From Hedera helix (Eukaryota; Streptophyta; Magnoliopsida; Apiales; Araliaceae): 64,000 nt of DNA. The notes beneath the pieces are model-generated. The model was not told where the DNA came from. It worked only from the letters and a program-made list of their open reading frames with translations, and ran no database searches. Shown one piece after another: positions 55,469 to 64,000 of this stretch. Within the stretch, counting starts at the first letter, position 1. Every line of letters begins with the position of its first letter. Position numbers and translations under genes: made by a program. The stretch covers positions 6,711,501 to 6,775,500 of the forward strand of contig OX359264.1 of NCBI GenBank assembly GCA_947179155.2, written 5' to 3'.

Positions 55469-57285
55469 TGTGTGTGTGTGTGTGAGAGAGAGAGAGAGCA
55501 GCTGAAGCTCTTCAAGAACACACAATTTGGACGTACCCTTTACACTTTTCAAGATGCTCAATCTTTTTGGCCATGTTTTCGACCTCTTCCTTCAGATGCT
55601 GCATGCATGTACTAGTTTTTGTTATATATATATTTATATGCTACACAAAATTTTTCCTAAAGCAATATGCTTTGGCACATGTTAAGAATGTAAGTTTTAC
55701 AATTATTATCAATATTATTAATTATAACACCTACCTGTGCAACTCCAGAAAACAATAAAAAAAAATCCAGTTTTAACAGGCCAAAATAAAACTAGCAAAG
55801 TGAATTTAAAATTAAAAAATAAAAAACGAATCTATAATTGTGGCCACATCCAAATTTTTTGGATTTGTCAGATTCATATTTCTTTGGATTATAATTATAA
55901 AAATAAATTATCTTTGCTGATAAAAAATATATATTCTTGTGGAGTTGTGCAATGGGTTACAAGTATTGGATTTTTTTAATAAAAATCCTCTTTATCTATT
56001 TATTTATATTGGACATTTATTTATTAATAAAAGTACATCTTTCATCATTCATTAAATGATTATTTATTTTGTTTATATAAATCTCCAAATTTAAATATAT
56101 TATGATTTATGTGCATAAATTAATAAGTATTATACACAAAAGATATAAATCATATGTAATATGTATAAATAAATATATAATGGTTTATAACCTATGATAA
56201 TTTGAAGATTTTATCATATAGGTTATAGTACTTTAATAGAAAAGATTTATCTTGATCATGAAAGTTGAATTTCTAATTAAAATACTAGTGCAATAACGGT
56301 GTGCATTAAACGGATCATGTAATAATATTTTATTTATAAAAAATTTCATAAGATAATTTATTATTGATCATAGAATCATCGTCAAGTCTTTTAATATTTA
56401 TTAATAAAATAATTGATTTAATTGTTAACTTAATTTATGATCAAATGAAGATAAATTATGAACTTATGAAATTAGTTTAAATATATTGAGATTATATTTA
56501 ATTCTGAAATATTTATGTACACCCATAGAGAAAATATTTACAGTTTATTAATAAATGGTTTATTTTAATTAATTCCTGAACTGAAGTAAAATTACAATTA
56601 TTTAGTGGAATTAATTGTAATTAATATTTATTTAGTATATTATTATTAGATAATAATATATAAATAAGTATTAAGAGTCAGAATATGAATCACCTAGGAT
56701 CCTCATCTTAACCTAATATGAATCAGTTTTATTAGAGAGAAAATAATTAATAAGGATATAAATATAACATTGATCAGACACATAAAAAAAAGTGATGTTA
56801 TTATTTCAAATTAGAGTAAAGACCAAATAGTGTATGCGCTCTCTCTACCTAGGAAAAACATGTAAAAGTATTTTTTCAAAAAGGGTGCGTTGAAGACCAC
56901 ACTCCAAATTCAGCATAAGGTCATAAGAAGGATGATCTTGAGGATACTCGAATATTGAAACGTGTTAATCCAACCAAACACTAGGTAACAATTCATACTA
57001 TAAATACATGATTTATATATAATTGTTTTGTATAAAATAAAGATGATCTTGTTTTATTAAATTTTTAAAACTACTTTTCGGAGAATTTTTCCAATAAAAA
57101 GTACTTTTAATTCTCAAGAGAGATTGATAACATAGCAAAACTACTTTTAATACTCGAGAAACAGATGCTTAATACCTCAGCATGAATTTAGAGTGCTAAC
57201 CTCAATATTTGCTTCATCAGCTGCGCTTATACCAGTCCCTAGGTTCTTGGCATTCTTCTCATACCGTTCTATAGTAGCATTTGTA
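51465..57285 (-). CDS. AGL14/AGL19-like: Second AGL14/AGL19-like MADS gene, partial in this window (copy B; exons 2-5 and 7)
   Basis: A tandem paralogue of copy A. Exons 57285-57201, 55598-55537, 55400-55301, 53607-53566 and 51581-51465 have the same sizes (85, 62, 100, 42, 117 bp), phases and GT-AG borders as in A and no stops before TAA at 51465-51467. Exon 2 differs from A at about 13 of 85 sites and exon 7 at about 8 of 117. The 14-codon exon 6 is missing: intron 5 is 1,984 bp, and I find no match to it between 51582 and 53565. Because that exon is phase 0 at both ends, skipping it keeps frame. No MADS exon appears between 57286 and 64000; it may lie beyond the window, as A's intron 1 is 30.8 kb, or be lost. 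With a standard 185-bp exon 1 the protein would have 196 residues. Gene or pseudogene is undecided. Confidence 0.8.
53566..53607 (-). CDS. AGL14/AGL19-like: Copy B exon 5
   Basis: 42 bp encoding CKLFKQKIQHMKEE, phase 0 at both ends. Acceptor AATTTCAG, donor GAG then GTATG. Confidence 0.87.
53855..54799 (+). mobile_element. Solo LTR of the Tat/Ogre-like family in copy B intron 4
   Basis: It begins TGTGAGCCCATAAATAAAAT and ends TTTCAGTGCCTACA, the reverse complement of the LTRs at 26411 and 30640. TATAT precedes and CATAT follows. Copy A has the empty site AATAGTAACATATATAAG at about 6043, which shows CATAT to be the target duplication with one later change. Confidence 0.88.
55301..55400 (-). 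CDS. AGL14/AGL19-like: Copy B exon 4: central K-box
   Basis: 100 bp encoding KLLGVGLESYSAAELQEIEN then QLEITLSNIRAKK. The donor AAG then GTTCG abuts a (GA)n(TA)n tract in intron 4. Confidence 0.9.
55537..55598 (-). CDS. AGL14/AGL19-like: Copy B exon 3: K-box start
   Basis: 62 bp encoding HLKEEVENMAKKIEHLEKCK. Its first residue His is the usual family residue, whereas copy A has Arg. Confidence 0.88.
55955..57095. mobile_element. LTR-like insertion in copy B intron 2
   Basis: About 1.1 kb, from TTGGATTTTTTTAATAAAAA to GAATTTTTCCAA. It is absent from copy A intron 2, which is only 340 bp, and is repeated at 58757-63715 without the nested insertions. The GTGTTAATCCAACCAAACAC segment near its end resembles the end of copia-type LTRs. 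No PBS or coding region follows, so a solo LTR is the likeliest reading; no clear target duplication. Confidence 0.6.
57201..57285 (-). CDS. AGL14/AGL19-like: Copy B exon 2: I region
   Basis: 85 bp encoding TNATIERYEKNAKNLGTG then ISAADEANIE. Acceptor GTTGTTACAG, donor GAG then GTTAGC, as in copy A. Confidence 0.88.
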
Positions 57286-58320
57286 CTGTAACAACTCCAA
57301 GAATATTTGTGTTGAAATACTTGACAAAAACTTTCAAACTTATGCTACAATTAGAAAACCAGAATGTAACACAATAACAAAGTACGGGTGTGCCTAAAAG
57401 ATCAACCAAATCATAAGATTCAACTGCTACTCACCGGAGTTTAAGTAAATTAAGTAATATTAGTTCAGAAATTAGAGTATTATTTGACTTGTTGATTTTT
57501 TTTCCACATATTAAGCGTTGCCTATAGCTAGGATACATGTCATAATTTTTTTCATTTTTTTTGTTCAATACAAATTTTTGGTACTAAAATTTATTATTGA
57601 GAAGAAACAATAAAACATAATATGTTTAAATGTGCCACTAGCAACTCCTAATATGTAAAATAAAAAATAACAACAATCACATCAACAACTCAAATAGGAT
57701 TCTCAAATCTGAATAGATGCAATATATGTGTATATATGTATATGTATCTAACACTACCCTTATATAAATGAAAATATCAAATATGCATGTATCATTTTTC
57801 CTATATGCATAGACTAGAGGAGTAAGAGATTAAAATGTAGGAGTAAAGAATGATGGCTTATGTTAAGTTGTCCATAGTACTCTTATGCTTTAAAACTTTT
57901 CATTTAATAGCGGTTTATTTATTTTTTACACATTATCATTATAATCCCACCACAATAATACACATCAATCTTTGGAAACTTGAACCCTACTAGCTTGAAC
58001 CTCTGCAAACATTTTAATTATAGCTTTCATGTTTTATCCGCTCACGAATTATGGGATAAAGTCCATGCTCCCTTTCCAAATTATAAACCAAAGGCACACA
58101 CTGAGTAGACTAGAAACAAAGTCTTTGGCAAGAACTCAGTCAAAATTGAAATTAGAAAGAGCTACAGAACTGTTTCACCATGTTACAATCTTGAGTTAAA
58201 ATTTGAGCACTTACAGTAACAACTTGAATGCAATTACCAAATAATCCTTCCATTCATTTTTAACTGTCTTTTTAGAGCAACTATCTTGTTCCTTATTATA
58301 TGTAGTTTGTATATTATAAA
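57286..58320. other. Intron 1 of copy B, homologous to copy A 7130-8785
   Basis: Alignable with copy A (CCAAATTATAAACCAAAGGC, AACAAAGTCTTTGGCAAGAA, GTTTCACCATGTTACAATCT). Homology fades at about 58315 in B and 8785 in A. No exon is present. Confidence 0.75.
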
Positions 58321-58455
58321 GAAGAATTAATTACTTTAGTTTCTCATATCATCTCTAAAAAATACAAATTTGTCTCTCCAACTCTTTTCAGCTAATTTAC
58401 TGTAATGAAATAATTTTCCTCTTTTCTCTCTATTTTTTCAATGAACTTTAGAAGG

Positions 58456-58457
<2 letters not shown>

Positions 58458-58538
<81 letters not shown>
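58458..58538. repeat. (AT)n microsatellite, 81 bp
   Basis: The longest pure AT dinucleotide tract in the window. Confidence 0.95.
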
Positions 58539-58540
<2 letters not shown>

Positions 58541-59091
58541 TAATTATACGTACTGATCAATTTAATCAATTGGCACAAATCAATTATTGTAAATGAGCTT
58601 AGGATTCAAAATGTATAGGTTGCAAGTAGGCTCAGGCTACTCTACTTAGTGTGATAGGTTAAAAATATTCATGTATTGGTTATTTCATCTTGAGATTTGA
58701 AGAAACATTAAAGACATTGCCAAGGGATCTTAATTAGATCTTAAAGTTGTTGGTCTTGGATTTTTGCTATAAAAATTTTTTATTTATCTATTTATTAATA
58801 TTAATGTTAAACATTTATTTATTAATAAAAATATATCATTTGTTATTCATTAAATGGTCATTTATTTTGTTTATATAAATCTCTAAATTTATATATATTA
58901 TGATTTATGTGTATAAATAAGTATTATATAGAGAAGATATAAATCATATATAATATATATAAATAAAGATATAATAATTTATAACCTATGATAATTTAGA
59001 GATATTATCATGTAAGATATAGTGCTTTAATAGAGATGATTTATCTTGATCATGGAAGTTGGACTTCTAATTAAAGTACTAGTGCATTAAC

Positions 59092-62000
59092 TGTAATGAC
59101 CATGAATTCTAAATTTCATTATAAATGATGATTATTAAATAATTATTAATGAATTAATTTTTTTGTATGAATTAATTGTGCAATTACATAATTGAATGAA
59201 TATACATATGTATGTGTATATTTATGAATCTAATAATGTAGCAATATAGTAGAATTAATTAAAGCAAGTCTAATTGGATTATATTTTAAGTCCAAATGAA
59301 TTATTAAACTGGGTCTAATAAAATTAACCTAATAGTTCATGAACATAGTTAATTTATTGGTCCATATTGTAATTGAACTAGCTCAATACTTATTTTAATT
59401 GAAAGTAATATGTGTTAGTTAATGTTAGTCCAATGAAATGAATTAATTGAGCCTAAACAAGTTAAATGAATGAACCCAATAGAATTATTAAATTGATACA
59501 AAGTGGAACCCAAATCAAAGTATATATATAAATGTATTTATGTATATATAGATGATAAAAATAAATCAAAAATCATGAATATAGATAAAGAGGGAGCCGA
59601 CCAATGTGTGTGTGTGGGGGGGGGGGGGGGGTGAAGTATTGCAATAAGGTGATTGCTTGCAAGCTAGCTTGATAGTAGTCAATCAACTAGTCAATCCAAG
59701 TGTCCATCAATCCAATAACCAATGTTAGTTGTTTAGTAAATGTTAACGAGGATTAGGAAAGTGCCATAAATAGAATGCTCCACCAAATTGGTTATGTTGG
59801 TTAGTCATTTGCTAGAAACACCAAGAGAGAAAAGGCGAAAGCTTCCTAGAGAGAACTCTTGTGAGCTTGAGAGAAATCACCAAAAAGATTGCTAGAGATT
59901 ATTCAAAGTGGATTCTTACATACATTTCTTGTATATAAGGAAGAGGGCTAGCAAAACCTAGAGATTTAAAAATGTTCTATACGTTCGTCTTTCATTTCTA
60001 TAATCAATATATAGTTTATATGGTCAAAATATATTTTTAATGGTTCAAAATCTATTTTGATGCTCTATAATGCTAGAACTATGATATATATGTAAATTCA
60101 TGATTTAGTATGTTTAATATGTGCATTAATGTGTTTGGTAAGTAAATATGTAGAAGAAATGTGCATATAAAGATTACCAGTAAAACTCTAACTAGTTATG
60201 TGTTATATATTATGATAGTTTGAAATGTACAAGTTGTTTATTTGATTTTGATGGATAGAAAGTTATATTTATAAATTATAAAGATAACTCAACTTGAATC
60301 TCTCAAAAATATGAAAAAATGAGGAATTTATGGAGTTTATTACAAAACATGTCGTTTTAAAACCCTAGATTGATCGATCTTGAATTTTATGTCAAAAACG
60401 TTTTCAAAAATTAGATCGATCCATAAAATATTGAAGAACAAAAAGTTAGGAAAATAACAAAACTAATTTTGTGTCTTTTAGATTTGTATATTTCATTTTA
60501 TAAAAAATTGAATCAAAGAAATCAAAAATGAAAAATTAGGATTTGAAGAAACAAGCACTACCGCCGCAGCGATTGTCCAAAATGTTTGAAAAAATGAGCT
60601 TTTATTAACCGGGTCGAGTCGGATCTTTTAAAAATGAAATGGGTCAAAAAATATAATTTTATATAATATTAATATTTGACAAGTTTTAAATAATTATAAT
60701 ATTATTAAATGATTAATAATATTAAGAAATCAATAAAATATTAGAAAATGAATAAAATATTATTAAATAATTAATAATATTAAGAAATCAATAAAATATT
60801 ATTAAATGAATAATAATATTAAAAAATAAATAATAATATTATTAAATGAATTATAATATTAGAAAAAAAAATATTATTAAATGAATAACAATATTAAAAA
60901 ATAAATAAAATATTATTAAATGATTAATAATATTAAAAAACGAATGAAATATTATTAGATGATTAATAATATTAAGAACTCAATAAAATATTATTAAATG
61001 AATAATAATATTAAGAATTGAATAAAATATTATTAAATAATTAATAATATTATAAAGTTAATAAAATATTATTAAAAGATTAATAATATTAGAGAATGGA
61101 TGAAATATTATTTAGTTATTCATAATGTTGTTAAAGGACTTAAATATTATTTGATTAATAATATTAGATAGAAGTTTAAACTATATTAAATGATTAATAT
61201 AGGTTTCAGGTGATTAAAATATTATCAATTGATGATAATATTTTCATGTGTTCAATATACCCTTAATTATATATATTTATGTGATTAAGTGTTAGTAAAT
61301 TAAGATGTACAAAGATTATTATATGAACTTAAATATGATACTAATTGAAATATCAACTTGATTAATTGTTAGGTCTTTTCAACATATATTAAATTGTATT
61401 GGTTAGCTGTAATCAACAATCGAGACAAGTTTCTTATACTTAAACTTGTATTTATTTTGCAAAAGCTTTAAATTCTTTAAGTGGTTTAATTATTTAAAAT
61501 TGATTCACATCTGTATTGTTTATGAATTCGCACTTTAGTGCATTTGAAACTTTATAGTTCTTTTAATTCAAGAACTATTTAAGAATATCTAAGCTAATTG
61601 TTTCGGCTAAACACTGCATATATAAATTCATTAACTTAAATAATTTTAAAAGCTTATCCAAACCATTGGCTGGTGCAGATTCTTATAGTAAGACTGAGAT
61701 CGAACCCCCCTAAATAAGGGGATTATATTCGGAAAACTGACATTTGCGCTAAATATTTGAATGTTATGCATGCAAGATACAAGAGATTAATCCCCTCAAA
61801 TACCAAAACAATAAAAGGGTCAAATACATATACGATTTACCTTAAGTATTGTTCATGGTTCTTAGAGATCACTCAGTAGTAAAGACTCGATCAATTTTTT
61901 TAATTGAAATTTGATTCTTGTTCTTTCACAATTGTTATATAATTGTTGAAATCTTTGAAGTTATTCTCATTCAATCATGATATATCAAATCTTGTATTTA

Positions 62001-62360
62001 CTATTCTTAAACTTACTAAGAAAGCTAGTTGCTTACCCTTGCTATATCATGAACCATTTTTCAGTTAAGTCCGAGTATTCCAAGAAAAGGGTAAGGGAAA
62101 AACCAAAACTTAGAATTTGCATGTTAAATAGTTTATTTATTTAATATGTAGCTAAAGTTTGTAAATCTTTTGTGATCCCTTAATATATATGTATAGTTTA
62201 TGTTAAGATTAGAAGACCTTGAGATTATATTCCTTTTTATAAGGAATATTTATGTATTATTCCGCCAAGTTTAATGAAAACTATGTATTTAGTTGTTATT
62301 ATGTATTGGATTGTGAGCACTAAACACGAGGTTATATAACCCGGATTTGGAGGCGTCACA
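59092..62360 (+). mobile_element. Solo giant LTR (3.27 kb)
   Basis: It begins TGTAATGACCATGAATTCTA and ends GGATTTGGAGGCGTCACA, with TTAAC duplicated at 59087-59091 and 62361-62365. The repeat at 56285 supplies the empty site. It contains a G run at 59616-59631 and an AT-rich tandem array. No coding frame. Confidence 0.92.
60655..61170. repeat. AT-rich tandem array within the solo LTR
   Basis: About ten degenerate units of 40-60 bp with ATATTATTAAATGATTAATA and ATATTAAGAAATCAATAAA. Confidence 0.85.
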
Positions 62361-62526
62361 TTAACGGTGTACATTAAACAGATCATGTGATAATATTTTA
62401 TTTATAAAATATTTTCACATAAATACTAATTTGTGAATTTTTCTTAATTTTGAAATAATAATGGACTTAATATTGTTATATGTATTAGTTTAATATTTCA
62501 ACGAGTGAAATTACATTGTGTTAATT

Positions 62527-62934
62527 AGGGTGTTAAAAAAACCGTTTCAACCGGTATTTAGGGTATACCGAACCGGTCCAAACATGACGTTTTGGTACAA
62601 ATAGTGACCAGTCCGGTACTGGTTTGGTATACCGGTACAACAGATTCGATACCAGTTCGGACATTTGGCGATACGGTATATAATGGACTTTACTGGTTAA
62701 CCTATTTTTTAAATTATAATTATTATTATTAATTAATAATTAATAATAAAAAAATAAATGTAATGATAAAATAATAAAAATAATACTAATAACAATTATT
62801 ATTATTAATATTATTATTTTCGATATTAACCGGTGCCGAACCTGTACTGAACCGGTCCAACCAGTACCAGTATCGGTACCAAGTTTTGGACCGGACCGAT
62901 CTGGTTCGGTTAAAACCAATTGAACACCCTAAGT
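62527..62934. mobile_element. hAT-like MITE
   Basis: The ends AGGGTGTTAAAAAAACCG and GGTTAAAACCAATTGAACAC plus CCT are inverted repeats. GTGTTAATT lies on both sides (62518-62526 and 62935-62943). The interior repeats ACCGGTCC/GGACCGG and has an AT-rich centre. No coding frame. Confidence 0.75.
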
Positions 62935-64000
62935 GTGTTAATTAATATATTTACTTAATATCAAGAACATTATTATTGTCAATATCTATAAGATTTTTCA
63001 TAAAATTTATCATTAATCATAGAATCTTAGCCAAGTCTTTTAATATTTATTATTAAGATTGATTTAATTGTTAAATTAATTTATGATCAAATGAAGATAA
63101 ATTATGGACTTATGAAATTAGTTTAAATATATTGGGATTATACTTAATTTTGAAATATTTATGTACATCTATAGAAGAAATAGTTACAGTTTATTAGTAA
63201 AGGGTTTATTTTAATTAATTCCTGGACTGAAGTGCAATTACAATTATTTAGTGAAATTAATTGTAATTAATATTTATTTAGTATATTATTAATAGATAAT
63301 AATATATAAATAAGTATTGGCGTCAAAATAGAAATCTCTTAGGATCCTCATCATAGCCTAATATGAATTAGTTTTACTAGAGAGATAATGATCAATAAGG
63401 ATATAAATATATCATTGATCAGATACGTGGTTACTAGGTTTTTATTCCAAATAAGAGTAAAGACCAAATAACGTATTCTCTCTCTTTCTAGGAAACACAC
63501 GTAAAAATATTTTTCCAAAATGGTGTTTTGAAGACCACACTCCAGATTCAGCATAAAGTCATAAGAAAGAAGATCTTGAGAATACTAGAGATTACTCAAA
63601 AACGTGTTAATCCAACCAAACACTAGGTAACAATTCGTACTCTAGATACATAGTATATATATAATTGTTTTGTGTAAAACTATAAAGATGATCCTGTTTT
63701 ATTAAACTTTAAAAATATTTTTCGAAGATTTTTTCAAACAGTTGGATCGCATAGTGAAATGAAATAAATCTACTAAGAGATCAACAGTCTACGAACGCAT
63801 AGTTTAGACCAAGATTGTAGTGGTTAAACTGTTGGAGAGAAGAATGGGAAACCTATGATTGTGTTCGCATTTACAAGATATTAACACATGTTTGAACCCA
63901 ACTTGATCCAAACGTTTAAGTCATTAAGTCTTGTGTCCATTCATGTATGTTAATCATTCACTATTTTATTATTTCTTCAATTTGGGAATTTAACTCACTT

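Larger units (their letters stand above)
58757..63715. mobile_element. Second copy of the copy B intron 2 LTR-like repeat, split by a solo LTR and a MITE
   Basis: The outer parts 58757-59091 and 62366-63715 follow 55955-57095 in order (GTTTATATAAATCTC, TTGATCATGGAAGTTGGA, ATTAAACAGATCATGTGATA, ACCAAACACTAGGTAACAAT). The end resembles TTTCGAAGATTTTTTCAAAC. A giant solo LTR and a hAT-like MITE interrupt it. Confidence 0.65.

Noticed and set aside
37974..57285. Exon 1 at 38 kb as the first exon of copy B
   Set aside because: Both are on the minus strand and copy B lies upstream of that exon, so ordinary splicing cannot join them.

Overview
This is a plant nuclear window, very AT-rich and packed with LTR retrotransposons, MITEs and (TA)n microsatellites. 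It is eudicot-like because its only recognisable host genes are two MIKC-type MADS-box genes of the TM3/SOC1 clade. Details such as a serine run after the MADS box and a C-terminus containing LFIGPPETR point to the AGL14/AGL19 branch. No rRNA, tRNA, CRISPR or bacterial feature was seen.

Copy A, minus strand, 38158 to 1480: seven exons of 185, 85, 62, 100, 42, 42 and 117 bp, all with GT-AG introns, join in frame into an intact 210-residue protein. The MADS exon lies at 37974-38158 and exon 2 at 7045-7129, so intron 1 is 30.8 kb. Copy B, minus strand, 57285 to 51465, has clear counterparts of exons 2, 3, 4, 5 and 7. Exon 6 is absent and no MADS exon is visible up to base 64000. The shared non-coding homology runs from about 1.4-8.8 kb in A and 51.4-58.3 kb in B, so this is a segmental, head-to-tail duplication with copies about 50 kb apart.

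Layout. 1-1479: 3' flank of A. 1480-8785: exons 7 to 2 of A, with a foldback, a hairpin MITE and a Harbinger-like element in intron 5. 8786-35700: nested retroelements filling intron 1. These are a giant-LTR element with a tRNA-iMet-type PBS and no coding interior; a hAT-like insert and a retroposon in its LTRs; a reversed solo LTR; a decayed Ty3/gypsy gag-pol; a complete but gag-only Tat/Ogre-like element; and a copia-like solo LTR. 35700-37973: proximal intron 1. 37974-38158: MADS exon. 38159-51464: intergenic, with duplicated blocks, MITEs and an LTR nested in a related LTR. 51465-57285: copy B, with a Tat-type solo LTR in intron 4 and an LTR-like insert in intron 2. 57286-64000: upstream or intron 1 of B, with a second copy of that LTR-like repeat carrying a solo LTR and a hAT-like MITE.

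The host biology is that of a floral or root MADS regulator in a local duplication. Copy A looks functional despite the retroelement load. Copy B is altered and may be a pseudogene, or may continue beyond the window. Several insertions can be ordered in time because the other copy, or the other LTR, provides the empty site. I see no protein system of a new kind. The notable content is the architecture of the gene pair and the nested, recombined elements.
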